Both the position numbers and the translations under genes were made by a program. From JBBRTJ01 sp038244535 (GTDB taxonomy: Bacteria > Actinomycetota > Acidimicrobiia > Acidimicrobiales > Ilumatobacteraceae), in the NCBI GenBank assembly GCA_038244535.1, contig JBBRTJ010000022.1:1-39249 (forward strand): a stretch of 39,249 nucleotides of DNA. The letters are read 5' to 3'. The notes beneath the pieces are model-generated. The model was not told the origin of the DNA, made no database searches, and saw nothing but the letters and a program-made list of their open reading frames with translations. Of the stretch, positions 1-8,331 are shown piece after piece (position 1 is the first letter of the stretch; every line of letters begins with the position of its first letter).

Positions 1-785
1 CGGAAGATGTTGTCGACGAACAGCAGCACGTCCTGGTTCTGCACGTCGCGGAAGTACTCGGCCATCGTGAGGGCCGACAGGGCGACGCGCAGTCGAACGC
101 CGGGCGGCTCGTCCATCTGGCCGAACACCAAGGCCGCCTTGTCGAGCACCCCCGACTCGGCCATCTCGATGAGGAGATCGGTGCCCTCACGGGTGCGCTC
201 GCCGACGCCCGCGAACACCGACACGCCACCGTGGTTCTGCGCTACACGGCGGATCATCTCGGTGATGAGCACCGTCTTGCCGACGCCGGCGCCACCGAAG
301 AGGCCGATCTTGCCGCCCTGCAGGTAGGGGGTCAGGAGGTCGATGACCTTGATGCCGGTCTCGAACATCTTGGCCTGCGGCTCGAGCTCGTCGAAGGGAG
401 GAGCGTCACGGTGGATGTCCCAGCGGGGAACGTCGGCATAGTCGGCTGGGTCGGAGTCGAGCGGGTCGCCCCACACGTTCCAGACGTGACCGAGCACACG
501 GTCACCGACCGGCACCTGGAGGCCGTGACCGAGGTTGCGCACAGGGGTGCCGCGGGTGAGCCCATCGGTGGGCTTCAGGCAGACGGCTCGGATGCGACCG
601 TCACCGAGCTGCTGGGCGACCTCGGCCAGCACCTCGATCTCGTTGCCCCCGATGCTGATGGTCATCGACACGGCGCCGTTCAGCTCGGGCAGCGCCCCGC
701 GGGGGAACTCGACGTCGACGACGGGACCGGCGATGCCGACGACACGCCCGTCCTTGCGGTCCGTGGTGGGGTCCGTCATGGTCAT
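1..785 (-). CDS. atpD: F1 ATP synthase subunit beta (3' part cut by window edge)
   Basis: This is the catalytic beta subunit of F1, which makes ATP from ADP and phosphate at the alpha/beta interfaces. About 261 residues are visible, a little over half of the usual ~480. The P-loop GGAGVGKT lies at about residues 164-171, GERTREG at 195-201, MDEPPG at 224-229 and the Walker B stretch VLLFVDN at 253-259, just before the edge. The start chosen is the ATG at 785-783, which overlaps the atpG stop as ATGA and so suggests translational coupling. A second in-frame ATG lies two codons further on (779). It is the last visible gene of the atp operon; atpC (epsilon) is expected beyond position 1 but cannot be seen. 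Confidence 0.97.
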   Translation of the reverse strand, partial: MTMTDPTTDRKDGRVVGIAGPVVDVEFPRGALPELNGAVSMTISIGGNEIEVLAEVAQQLGDGRIRAVCLKPTDGLTRGTPVRNLGHGLQVPVGDRVLGHVWNVWGDPLDSDPADYADVPRWDIHRDAPPFDELEPQAKMFETGIKVIDLLTPYLQGGKIGLFGGAGVGKTVLITEMIRRVAQNHGGVSVFAGVGERTREGTDLLIEMAESGVLDKAALVFGQMDEPPGVRLRVALSALTMAEYFRDVQNQDVLLFVDNIF

Positions 786-1750
786 GATGCAAGCGCTCCC
801 AGGTGGTCGGGGGTCTCGAGCGTCCCCATCGTGGCGGTGCTCGTAGTCGATTGGTCCTTGTCACTGCCAAGTGCCTCGGCGCCGCCGACGATCTCCATGA
901 TCTCGGTCGTGATGGCGTCCTGGCGAGCCCGGTTCATGACGCGTGACAACGTCTTGATGAGCTCCTCGGCGTTGTCGGTGGCGGCCTTCATGGCCCGCTG
1001 GCGGGCGGCGTGCTCGGAGGCAGCTGCGTTGAGCAGGGCCGCGTACACGCGGGCCTCGGCGTAGCGGGGCAGGAGGGTGTCGAGGATGGCGCTGGGAGAC
1101 GGCTCGTACTCATAGGAGGCCGCGGCCTCCTTTGACCCCTCATCGGCCGAACCGATGAGCTCGCGCTCGAGGGGCAGGAGCGGCCGCAGGACGACCTCTT
1201 GGAACCCCGCGCTCACGAAGCGGGTGTAGGCGAGTCGGATGCGGTCGACCTCCCCGGCGAGGTAGGCCGGCTGGACGGCACCGATGATGCTGCGCGCGTC
1301 GGCATAGGTCGGGGCATCGGTGAACCCACTGAACACCGCCGAGATGGTGTACCCACGGAAGCGGAAGTAGGACTCGGCCTTGCGCCCGACGATGACGAGG
1401 CGGTAGTTCCGGCCCGCCAGCACGTCGGCCCGAAGCTCGGCCTCCACCGCACGGATGACGTTGGAGTTGTAGCCACCGCAGAGGCCACGGTCGGCCACCA
1501 TCACCACGTAGGCGACGGTGCGGATCTCGGGGCGGGCGTTGAGCAGCGGGCTCTCGGACGCGGCACCCGCGGCACCGAGCTGCTGCACCACCTCGGTGAT
1601 GCGCTCGCTGTAGGGGACGGCGGCGATGACTCGCTGCTGCGCCTTGGCGATGCGCGACGCCGCGATCAGCTCCATGGCGCGCGTGATCTTCTTGGTCGCC
1701 TGGACGCTCTTGATGCGGCGCCTGAGGATGCGCTCCTGACCTCCGGCCAT
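782..1750 (-). CDS. atpG: F1 ATP synthase subunit gamma
   Basis: This is the central rotor shaft of F1, coupling c-ring rotation to catalysis. The product has 322 residues. The N-terminus (MAGGQERILRRRIKSVQATK) and the following KITRAMELIAASR are the classic gamma N-terminal helix. MVADRGLCGGYN near residue 85 and the C-terminal helix with MKAATDNAEELI are also family hallmarks. The last ~25 residues form a Ser/Thr-rich tail beyond the usual end, as seen in some actinobacterial gammas. The gene starts 12 bp after the atpA stop with a GGAG ribosome site, and overlaps atpD by ATGA. Confidence 0.97.
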   Translation of the reverse strand: MAGGQERILRRRIKSVQATKKITRAMELIAASRIAKAQQRVIAAVPYSERITEVVQQLGAAGAASESPLLNARPEIRTVAYVVMVADRGLCGGYNSNVIRAVEAELRADVLAGRNYRLVIVGRKAESYFRFRGYTISAVFSGFTDAPTYADARSIIGAVQPAYLAGEVDRIRLAYTRFVSAGFQEVVLRPLLPLERELIGSADEGSKEAAASYEYEPSPSAILDTLLPRYAEARVYAALLNAAASEHAARQRAMKAATDNAEELIKTLSRVMNRARQDAITTEIMEIVGGAEALGSDKDQSTTSTATMGTLETPDHLGALAS

Positions 1751-1762
1751 GGTGAGTCGCTC

Positions 1763-3358
1763 CTACTCCGTGACCAGGGTCTTGTGGGAGGTGGGCTCGC
1801 CAACGGCCTCGGCGAAGCTCGCCGCCGGGTTCGCCACCGGACCACCGGCACCGGTCACCACGAAGGCCCGCTTCACCTCGGCCACGGCGTCGGCCAGCCC
1901 CGGAGGCACCGTCTTTTCGACCCGGATGTGGTCGAGGAGGCTGATGTACCGGGTGCGGAACGACTCGAGCAGCTCGCTCTCGAAGCGCTTGACGTCAGCG
2001 ACGGGCAAGTCGTCGAGGTAGCCGTTGGTCCCGGCGAAGATCGTCACCACCTGCTCGGCAACGGGCATCGGCGAGTTGAGGGGCTGCTTGAGCAGCTCGA
2101 CCAACCGGTAGCCCCGCTCGAGCTGGGCCTTGGACACCGCGTCGAGCTCGGAGCCGAACGTGGCGAAGGCCTCGAGCTCGCGGAACTGGGCGAGGTCGAG
2201 CTTGAGCGTGCCGGATACGGCCTTCATGGCCTTGATCTGGGCGGCGCCCCCGACGCGGCTCACCGAGATGCCCACATCGACGGCGGGCCGGATGCCTGAC
2301 TTGAACAGATCGTCTTGGAGGTAGACCTGCCCGTCGGTGATCGAGATCACGTTGGTCGGGATGTAGGCCGACACGTCGCCGGCCTTGGTCTCGATGATCG
2401 GGAGCGCCGTGAGGGAACCGGCGCCGTTGGCGTCGCTCAGCTTGGCGGCTCGCTCGAGCAGGCGGCTGTGGAGGTAGAAGACGTCGCCCGGGTACGCCTC
2501 ACGGCCCGGCGGACGGCGCAGCAGCAACGCCATCTGACGGTACGCCTCGGCCTGCTTGGACAGGTCGTCGTACACCACGAGGGCGTGCTCACCGTTCTCC
2601 ATCCAGTGCTGACCGATGGCGCAGCCGGCATAGGGCGCCAGGTACTTGAACGGGGCTGGGTTGGAGGCAGGAGCCGCCACGACCACCGTGTACTCGAGTG
2701 CACCGCGCTGGCGCAGCGTCTCGACGGTCTGGGCGATCGTCGAGCCCTTCTGGCCGATGGCGACGTAGATGCACTTCACCCCGAGGCCACGCTGGTTGAG
2801 GATCGTGTCGATGGCGATGGTGGTCTTGCCGGTCTTGCGGTCGCCGATGATCAGCTCGCGCTGGCCACGGCCGATCGGGGTCATGGCGTCGATGGCCTTG
2901 ATGCCGGTCTGCAACGGCTCGTGCACCGGCTGACGGCCGATGATGCCGGGCGCCTGGATCTCCATGCGGCGCGAGATGGCACCAACGATCGGGCCCTTGC
3001 CGTCGATCGGGGTGCCGAGCGCGTCGACGACCCGGCCGAGCAAGGCGTCACCGACGGGCATCGACAAGATGCGGCCGGTGGCCTTGACGGGCTGGCCCTC
3101 CTCGATGTGGTCGCCATCGCCGAGGATGACGGCGCCGATCGACTCCTCGTCAAGGTTCAGGGCCAGGCCGATGGTGCCGTCGTCGAACTCGAGCAGCTCG
3201 TTGACGCCGCAGCCGGGCAAGCCCGAGATGCGAGCGATGCCATCGCCCACCTCGAGGATGCGGCCGACGGTGCGGGCAGCCAACGAGGGCTCGAAGCCCT
3301 CGAGGTTCTTCTTGAGGGCCGACGCGATGTCGGCCGTAGAAATGGTGAGCTCTGCCAT
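1763..3358 (-). CDS. atpA: F1 ATP synthase subunit alpha
   Basis: This is the non-catalytic, nucleotide-binding alpha subunit of F1. Its 531 residues are slightly longer than the usual ~505 because of a C-terminal extension rich in Ala, Gly and Pro. The P-loop GDRKTGKT, the stretch AIGQKGSTIAQ and the segment ISVSRVGGAAQ are present, the last matching the conserved 'VGLSVSRVGSAAQ' block. It starts 8 bp after the atpH stop and lies between atpH and atpG, the normal F1 order. Confidence 0.97.
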   Translation of the reverse strand: MAELTISTADIASALKKNLEGFEPSLAARTVGRILEVGDGIARISGLPGCGVNELLEFDDGTIGLALNLDEESIGAVILGDGDHIEEGQPVKATGRILSMPVGDALLGRVVDALGTPIDGKGPIVGAISRRMEIQAPGIIGRQPVHEPLQTGIKAIDAMTPIGRGQRELIIGDRKTGKTTIAIDTILNQRGLGVKCIYVAIGQKGSTIAQTVETLRQRGALEYTVVVAAPASNPAPFKYLAPYAGCAIGQHWMENGEHALVVYDDLSKQAEAYRQMALLLRRPPGREAYPGDVFYLHSRLLERAAKLSDANGAGSLTALPIIETKAGDVSAYIPTNVISITDGQVYLQDDLFKSGIRPAVDVGISVSRVGGAAQIKAMKAVSGTLKLDLAQFRELEAFATFGSELDAVSKAQLERGYRLVELLKQPLNSPMPVAEQVVTIFAGTNGYLDDLPVADVKRFESELLESFRTRYISLLDHIRVEKTVPPGLADAVAEVKRAFVVTGAGGPVANPAASFAEAVGEPTSHKTLVTE

Positions 3359-3366
3359 CAGGTCTC

Positions 3367-3894
3367 CTAGAGCACGGTCTTGAGCTGGTCGAGGCGCGAC
3401 CGGACGGTGCCGTCGATCACGGTGTCGCCGACGGTGGCGACGAGGCCCCCGAGCACCGAGGGGTCGATGACCACCTTGAGGGCCACCTGCTTCCCGGTGG
3501 CGTTGTGGAGGGCGGCGGCGAGGCGGGTCTGCTGGTCTTCGGTGAGCGGCACGGCTGAGCGGACCTCGGCGACGGCCCGGTCCTTCTCGGCGGCCGCCCG
3601 ATCGACGAGCTTGGCGATGATGGCCGGCAGGTCCCGGCCGCGACCCGAGCCGATGACGAACGACACGAGCTGCGTGGTCGTGCGCGACGCCCGCGAGCCG
3701 ATGAGCGTCTCGACGATCGCCTGGCGGCGGTCGGCGGGGATCAGCTCGTCGGTGAGCGTGGAACGGAGCTCGTCGGAGGCCTCGAGCGAGCGTCCGAACC
3801 GGAACAGCTCGTCCTCGACCTCGTCGATGGTTCCTTCGGCCTTGGCCACCTCGAACATCGCGGTGGCGTAGCCATCGATGCGATCGGTGCTCAT
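3367..3894 (-). CDS. atpH: F1Fo ATP synthase subunit delta
   Basis: This is the delta (OSCP-type) stator subunit, which ties the b-subunit stalk to the top of the alpha/beta hexamer. The product has 175 residues, the normal length. The N-terminal segment IDGYATAMFEVAKAEGTID and the C-terminal VDPSVLGGLVATVGDTVIDGTVRSRL match the two conserved ends of the family. It is not fused to a b subunit, unlike the b-delta fusion of Mycobacterium. It overlaps the preceding b-type gene by four bases (ATGA). Confidence 0.95.
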   Translation of the reverse strand: MSTDRIDGYATAMFEVAKAEGTIDEVEDELFRFGRSLEASDELRSTLTDELIPADRRQAIVETLIGSRASRTTTQLVSFVIGSGRGRDLPAIIAKLVDRAAAEKDRAVAEVRSAVPLTEDQQTRLAAALHNATGKQVALKVVIDPSVLGGLVATVGDTVIDGTVRSRLDQLKTVL

Positions 3895-4430
3895 GCGGTT
3901 GCTCCCACCTTCGAGATGAAGCCTTCGACGAGGTCCTGCTGGGCCTGGGGCGTCAGCTCGCGCTCGACGATGCGGTCGGTGGCCTCGAGCGCCAGGTTGG
4001 CCACCTGGTGCTGCATGTCGGCTCCAGCACTTCGGCGCGCCTGCTCGAGGTCGGTCTCGGCCGCGGCCAGGTGCTCGGCCACCTCGGCGTCGATGCGAAC
4101 CCGGCCCTCCTGCTCCATCAGAACGGCCGCGTCGGCCGCCCCGGCGATGATCCGCGCTGTCTCACCATCGATGTTGGTGAGTCCGCTCTGGATGCGGGCG
4201 GCGTCGGCCTCGGCGTCGCTCCGCGCGCCCTGGGCCCGGTCGATGTCCCGCTGGATGCGGTCGGTCCGGTCGTTCAGCATCTTGACGATCGCCGGCTTGG
4301 CGTACTTCCAGAGCATGTAGCCCACGACGAGGAACGCGAGGCCACCCCAGATGATCTCGTCGGTCGCCGGGAGCCAGGGGTTGTGGGCTTCCGTCGCAGC
4401 GCCCGCTTCAGCGACCACGAACAGGTTCAT
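3891..4430 (-). CDS. atpF: Fo ATP synthase subunit b (second b-type gene)
   Basis: This is a peripheral stalk subunit of Fo. The product has 179 residues: one membrane segment at about residues 27-43 (EIIWGGLAFLVVGYMLWKY), then a long charged Ala/Arg/Glu helix (NDRTDRIQRDIDRAQGARSD) that would form the stator coiled coil. It overlaps both neighbours by ATGA-type junctions, downstream of another b-type gene and upstream of atpH. The pair of b-type genes suggests a b/b' heterodimer, but which copy is b and which is b' cannot be decided by eye. Confidence 0.92.
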   Translation of the reverse strand: MNLFVVAEAGAATEAHNPWLPATDEIIWGGLAFLVVGYMLWKYAKPAIVKMLNDRTDRIQRDIDRAQGARSDAEADAARIQSGLTNIDGETARIIAGAADAAVLMEQEGRVRIDAEVAEHLAAAETDLEQARRSAGADMQHQVANLALEATDRIVERELTPQAQQDLVEGFISKVGATA

Positions 4431-5032
4431 GACAGGACCTCCGCGCCGCGCAGCACCTGCGAGGCGATGTCGCGTTGCGCCTCCCGATCGACGGAGCGGC
4501 CGAGGATCAGCTCGGACGCACTGTGGGCGACGTCGAGCACCGCACCCTCCATGCCGGCCATCGCCGTGGCCCGTGCCTGATCGATCTCAGCCGTCACCTC
4601 GGCCCGCCGCCCGGCGATAGCCGCGTTGGCGACCCCGAACTGCTCACCGCGATAGGCGTCGAGGCGCTGACGGGCCGCGTCGATCTCCTTGGCCCCTTCG
4701 GCCCGAGCGGCGGCCAGCGCAGCCTCGTAGCGAACCGACTGCTCTTGGGCGCCGGCCGTCGCGGCAGTGGCAGCCAGCAGGTCGCCACTGATGCTGGCGG
4801 CGCGGGCATCCATCCCCTGGCGGACCTTGGGGAAGGCGTACAGCCGCATGATGAGGAACAGCACCAGGAACGTGCCCGCACCCCAGAGGATCTCCTTGCC
4901 GACAGGCAGGATGGGGTTGGGCGGATCCTTGGCGGGGGCCTCGGTGGTGGCGACGGTGGTCGTGGTCGCGTCTGCACGAGGCAGGACCACGGTCACCGGC
5001 TGCCCCGAGACCAAGCTCAGTTCGACGCGCAC
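4427..5032 (-). CDS. atpF: Fo ATP synthase b-type subunit (first b-type gene, possibly b')
   Basis: This is a second peripheral-stalk subunit. The product has 201 residues and starts at a GTG preceded by AAAGGAG seven bases upstream. Before the membrane segment (EILWGAGTFLVLFLIMRLYAF, about residues 47-67) there is an unusual ~45-residue extension rich in Thr, Ala and Pro. After it comes a long Ala/Glu/Arg helix (AALAAARAEGAKEIDAARQR). The downstream b gene overlaps it by four bases, and atpE lies 31 bp upstream. It resembles the other b-type protein in layout but is clearly diverged from it, so the two are probably not a recent duplication. Confidence 0.9.
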   Translation of the reverse strand: MRVELSLVSGQPVTVVLPRADATTTTVATTEAPAKDPPNPILPVGKEILWGAGTFLVLFLIMRLYAFPKVRQGMDARAASISGDLLAATAATAGAQEQSVRYEAALAAARAEGAKEIDAARQRLDAYRGEQFGVANAAIAGRRAEVTAEIDQARATAMAGMEGAVLDVAHSASELILGRSVDREAQRDIASQVLRGAEVLS

Positions 5033-5063
5033 GTCGAGCTCCTTTTCGGAGGGAAGTGGCGGA

Positions 5064-5330
5064 TCAGGCGAACTTGAGGAGGATGAAGACCACGAAGCCG
5101 ATCAGGGCGAGCGCCTCGGTGAAGGCGATGCCGAGGAACATCGTGGTGCGCACCATGCCGGCGGACTCGGGCTGGCGAGCCATGGCCTGGACGGCCTGAC
5201 CAACGAGGTAGCCGATGCCGATGCCTGGGCCGATGGCTGCGAGGCCGTAGGCGAAGCCGGCCGAGATGTTGGCGCCGAACTTGATCTGGTCAGCGCCGGA
5301 GATCTCGGCAAGGGTGGAGATTGCTTCCAT
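5064..5330 (-). CDS. atpE: Fo ATP synthase subunit c
   Basis: This is the c-ring proteolipid that carries protons through the membrane. The product has 88 residues and two membrane helices. The first contains the glycine-rich AAIGPGIGIGYLVG and is followed by the polar loop ARQPE. The second carries the ion-binding Glu at residue 72 (AFTEALALIGFV). The Na+-type pattern (Gln in helix 1 and Ser/Thr after the Glu) is absent, so a proton ring is inferred. It lies 22 bp after atpB. Confidence 0.97.
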   Translation of the reverse strand: MEAISTLAEISGADQIKFGANISAGFAYGLAAIGPGIGIGYLVGQAVQAMARQPESAGMVRTTMFLGIAFTEALALIGFVVFILLKFA

Positions 5331-5352
5331 GGTGTGTCTGGGCTCCTGTTGC

Positions 5353-6126
5353 TCAGTGCTCGGGGTGGACGGCGCCGCCGATGTACACGGCGGTCAGGAT
5401 GGTGAAGATGTAGGCCTGAAGGAAGGCCACCAGGACCTCGAAGCCCGTGAGGAACACGAGCATGATGAACGGCAGCGGGAGGAACACGGCGTACCAGGCG
5501 CCCACGAACAGGGCCTGGGTCAGCACGGCGAAGGTCACGAGCAGGATGTGGCCCGCCAGCATGTTGGCAAAGAGCCGGACGGCCAGGGAGAAGGGCCGAA
5601 CGAGGAACGTCGAGATGAGCTCGATCGGCGTCACGAGGATGTAGAGGGCCTTGGGCACCCCGGGCGGGAACAGGCTCGACTTGAGGTAGCCGCCCAGGCC
5701 CTGGTGCTTGATGCCGGCGCCGTTGTAGAGAACCCACACCAGCAGGGCAAGGAAGGCCGGGATGGCCATCCGCGCCGTGGCGGGCATCTGGAACGTCGGG
5801 ATGATGCCCGTGATGTTGTTCAGGAAGATGAAGAAGAACATCGTGAGCAGGAACGGCGTCCAGCCCAGGCCGGAGGGTCCCATGGTCTGCATCACGACGC
5901 CGTCTTCGATGAAGTCGATGCTGGCCTCGGCGACGTTGCGAGCCCCTCGCGGTGCCACCAGCGGATCGCGGCGGCCGGCGACCACGAACAGGGCCGTGGT
6001 GGCGATCACCGAGACGATGCTGATCAGGGCGATCTTGTTGAGGCCGGGGAGGATGTCCGGCCAGATCAAGACCTCGCTGATCGCCGGGAAGTCCAGGCCG
6101 AAGACGACATTCACGTTCGAGACCAT
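5353..6126 (-). CDS. atpB: Fo ATP synthase subunit a
   Basis: This is the proton half-channel subunit of Fo. With the ATG at 6126 the product has 257 residues, typical for actinobacteria. The open frame continues further upstream inside the preceding gene, but that part is not a-subunit-like. The essential arginine is R184 in SLAVRLFANMLAGH. The segments FFFIFLNNITGIIP and GFEVLVAFLQAYIFTILTAVYI are also conserved. About five or six membrane helices are apparent. The start is 2 bp after the stop of the atpI-like gene. Confidence 0.96.
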   Translation of the reverse strand: MVSNVNVVFGLDFPAISEVLIWPDILPGLNKIALISIVSVIATTALFVVAGRRDPLVAPRGARNVAEASIDFIEDGVVMQTMGPSGLGWTPFLLTMFFFIFLNNITGIIPTFQMPATARMAIPAFLALLVWVLYNGAGIKHQGLGGYLKSSLFPPGVPKALYILVTPIELISTFLVRPFSLAVRLFANMLAGHILLVTFAVLTQALFVGAWYAVFLPLPFIMLVFLTGFEVLVAFLQAYIFTILTAVYIGGAVHPEH

Positions 6127-6128
6127 CC

Positions 6129-6569
6129 TTACTTGGTTCGATGCGTGGGCTTGAGGGCGGGGAAGGCCAACGAGGCCGACACGTACTTCATCTCCCAGAG
6201 GAGCAGCCCCAACTGGGTGATGATCAGGCAGAGGCCGAGCGGCATGAGCTCGACCCACCACATGTCCTTGACCAGCAGGACGGCGCCGAAGATCAGCGCC
6301 AGGCGGATCAGGTAGCCGCCGAGCACTGCGCCCATCATCAGGGCGAGCGAGATCCGCGCCGTCACGGTGATGAGGAACGCTGAGAGCAGGAAGTTGAAGC
6401 AGACGAGCGCGATGGAGAAGGCGGCGCTGATGGCGCCGGCCATGCCCCAGATGGCACCGCACAGTGCGATGAGCACCGGTGCCGCAAACGCGGCCCGGCG
6501 GACCATGTCACGGGCGATGATGCTCTCGGTGGCCTCGCCCTCGACCCTGGTGACGTACGTCGCCGTCAT
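6129..6569 (-). CDS. AtpI-like membrane protein of the ATP synthase operon
   Basis: A 146-residue membrane protein with about four hydrophobic segments (AAFAAPVLIALCGAIWGMAG, AAFSIALVCFNFLLSAFLI, LMMGAVLGGYLIRLALIFGA, ELMPLGLCLIITQLGLLLW). Position just before atpB and the overall layout fit the ATP synthase protein I family, thought to help c-ring assembly or ion supply. Sequence conservation in this family is low, so the call rests mainly on topology and operon position. It overlaps the preceding small gene by ATGA and ends 2 bp before atpB. Confidence 0.8.
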   Translation of the reverse strand: MTATYVTRVEGEATESIIARDMVRRAAFAAPVLIALCGAIWGMAGAISAAFSIALVCFNFLLSAFLITVTARISLALMMGAVLGGYLIRLALIFGAVLLVKDMWWVELMPLGLCLIITQLGLLLWEMKYVSASLAFPALKPTHRTK

Positions 6570-6856
6570 CGGGCGACCTCGGCGTCGGAGCCGGCACCGA
6601 GCTGGCGCTGCTGCTCGGCGCGCACGGCATCATGGCCGCGCATCTCCTGCTCGTAGCGCACGTACAACAAGAAGCCCTGGCCGACCAGCGCGAACACAGT
6701 CAGCAGGAGCATGAACACCGGCTGCGTGCCAAGCCAGCGATCGACCAACCACCCGATGCCCAGGAAGATCGCCGTGGTCGCCACCAGCTCGAAGCCGCGC
6801 GACAGCCCATCGCCAACCTTGGTTGCTGCATAGGGCTTCGGCCGAAAGAGGTCCAC
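6566..6856 (-). CDS. AtpZ/AtpI-family small membrane protein
   Basis: A small protein (96 residues from the GTG at 6856) with two hydrophobic helices: ELVATTAIFLGIGWLVDRWL and PVFMLLLTVFALVGQGFLLY. The pattern 'GxGWLVDRWLGT' is typical of the AtpZ (putative F0F1-ATPase subunit) family, often the first gene of atp operons. The GTG was chosen because GAAGG lies just upstream and because longer starts would run into the WecA-like gene. The open frame extends to 7087 without a better start. It is the first gene after the candidate operon promoter at 6912-6940. Confidence 0.75.
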   Translation of the reverse strand: MDLFRPKPYAATKVGDGLSRGFELVATTAIFLGIGWLVDRWLGTQPVFMLLLTVFALVGQGFLLYVRYEQEMRGHDAVRAEQQRQLGAGSDAEVAR

Positions 6857-6911
6857 GTCGCCTTCAGGGTCGCGTGAGGCAGGGCGGGCAAGGGCTTGTG
6901 ATTCGTTTCTC

Positions 6912-6940
6912 AATCTAGGTGAGCCTGGATGAGCGTGCAA
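6912..6940 (-). promoter_or_regulatory. Candidate sigma70-type promoter of the atp operon
   Basis: On the minus strand TTGCAC (6940-6935) is followed after exactly 17 bases by TAGATT (6917-6912). Both match the housekeeping -35/-10 consensus well in an otherwise GC-rich stretch. The predicted start of transcription is about 50 bases upstream of the atpZ GTG. It lies in the 136-bp gap between the WecA-like gene and the atp genes. Confidence 0.6.
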
Positions 6941-6992
6941 CTCTGCCTTGTAGGAGTCGCTTCGCGCCAACGAACGCTGCCGCGAGGCGAGC

Positions 6993-8102
6993 TCACTGGG
7001 GCCGGTTGCGGATCTGGGGGTGCAGGACCGTGTACAGGGCGAGCCCAAGGGCCGCGACGCCGAGCGGGACGATGGCGTTGCCGTCACCGGTGAACGTCGG
7101 GTAGAGCACGAAGCCCGACAAGATCGCGGTCCAGAGCCACAGGATCATCACGCTCCGGCGCTGGCCGTGCCCGAGGCGCATCAGCCGGTGGTGGAGGTGG
7201 TCCTTGTCGGCGGTGGCCAGCCCCTTGCGGCCGGTGGCCCGACGCACGACGGCGAACACCGTGTCGAGCATGGGCACCCCGAGGATCACCAGCGGGATGA
7301 ACAAGGGGGCGAAGAAGAAGTAGGTGGAGCCGCTGAAGGGCTGGTCGACCCGACCGCCCACCACGATGGTCGAGGCCGCCATGAGCAAGCCGAGGAGCAG
7401 CGCCCCGGAGTCGCCCATGAAGATGCGGGCGGGGTTGATGTTGAAGGGCAGGAATCCCAGGCACATCCCGAACACGATGATGGCGATGAGGGGGCCGATG
7501 TTGTCCGCGGGCAGCAGCGGCTCAGCGAGCTGCGTCAAGTGCTGGCCGTAGAGGAAAAAGGTGCCCGAGGCAATGGCCACGATGCCCGCCGCGAGCCCGT
7601 CGAGGCCGTCGATGAGGTTGATGGCGTTGGCCATCAGGAGCACCCACACCACCGTGATGATCGGTTGCAGGTCGGGGCTCAGGATCACGAAGTCGAGGAA
7701 CGGGATCCGGAAGTAGAACATCACGACGCCGAACAGGAACAGGGCGCAGCCGGCGATCACCTGACCCGAGACCTTCGCCACTGGCGGGAGTTCGTGGACG
7801 TCATCGGTGAGCCCCACGGCGAACATCACGGTCGCTCCGAGCAGGATGCCGAGCGGTTCCGACGACGCCGAGAACACCGAGCTGAACTGGTCCATCCGCC
7901 ACGCCACCACCATGGCCGCCAGGAACCCGATGTACATGGCGACGCCGCCGACGTCGGGCGTGGCCACCGTGTGGACCCGCCGCTCGTCGGGCTGCACGAC
8001 GAATCCCCACCGGATCGCCAGCATCCGCACCACCGGGGTGGCAAGAAGGGTCGTACCGCCGGCGACACCGCCGACAACGGCGTAGGCCCCTACATCCGGC
8101 AT
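6993..8102 (-). CDS. WecA/TagO-type undecaprenyl-phosphate GlcNAc-1-phosphate transferase
   Basis: A polytopic membrane enzyme that transfers a sugar-1-phosphate from a UDP-sugar to undecaprenyl phosphate, the first step of many surface glycans and of mycobacterial-type arabinogalactan. From the ATG at 8102 the product has 369 residues and about 10-11 membrane helices. Family motifs are the aspartate pair at 100-101 (LTDDVHEL), NLIDGLDGLA at 162-171, ARIFMGDSGALLLG at 225-238 and HLHHRL at 302-307. The last marks the polyprenyl-phosphate sugar-1-P transferase group, WecA rather than MraY. A gene of this type next to atp genes is common in actinobacteria. A -10 box (TAGCCT) lies seven bases before the ATG, suggesting leaderless mRNA. 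The sugar substrate is not proven. Confidence 0.92.
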   Translation of the reverse strand: MPDVGAYAVVGGVAGGTTLLATPVVRMLAIRWGFVVQPDERRVHTVATPDVGGVAMYIGFLAAMVVAWRMDQFSSVFSASSEPLGILLGATVMFAVGLTDDVHELPPVAKVSGQVIAGCALFLFGVVMFYFRIPFLDFVILSPDLQPIITVVWVLLMANAINLIDGLDGLAAGIVAIASGTFFLYGQHLTQLAEPLLPADNIGPLIAIIVFGMCLGFLPFNINPARIFMGDSGALLLGLLMAASTIVVGGRVDQPFSGSTYFFFAPLFIPLVILGVPMLDTVFAVVRRATGRKGLATADKDHLHHRLMRLGHGQRRSVMILWLWTAILSGFVLYPTFTGDGNAIVPLGVAALGLALYTVLHPQIRNRPQ

Positions 8103-8109
8103 CTGGGCG

Positions 8110-8115
8110 AGGCTA
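8110..8115 (-). promoter_or_regulatory. -10 box for leaderless transcription of the WecA-like gene
   Basis: TAGCCT on the minus strand ends exactly seven bases before the ATG at 8102, so transcription would start at or next to the start codon. No Shine-Dalgarno sequence is visible. No clear -35 was seen. Confidence 0.5.
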
Positions 8116-8143
8116 ATCCGCGAGCACAGCGAACCTCGGCCAG

Positions 8144-8167
8144 CGGTGCGCCGGCGCCGGCGCACCG
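8144..8167. repeat. Perfect 24-bp palindrome upstream of the WecA-like gene
   Basis: The half-site CGGTGCGCCGGC (8144-8155) is followed directly by its exact reverse complement (8156-8167). It lies about 42-65 bases upstream of the WecA-like start codon. A smaller inverted repeat, GACGG-ACA-CCGTC, follows at 8170-8182. It could be an operator or a hairpin; no T-run supports a terminator. Confidence 0.6.
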
Positions 8168-8331
8168 GCGACGGACACCGTCACTGCAGCGTGCGTCATC
8201 ACCGTCTCGGGCTGCTGCCCAACGCGGGATCTCCCCCGTCGGATCCTGTTGGTGATCGTTTGCAGTCTGGCTGATCTCGCCGTCCCCCGGCGCCGTCGTC
8301 CTGCCTCAGTAACTCTGTTACACCCCTCACG

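Noticed and set aside
6857..7087. An upstream extension of the AtpZ-like frame to 7087.
   Set aside because: The extra residues are Ser/Arg/Pro-rich without family similarity, cover the operon promoter and overlap the WecA-like gene; the GTG at 6856 has a ribosome site.
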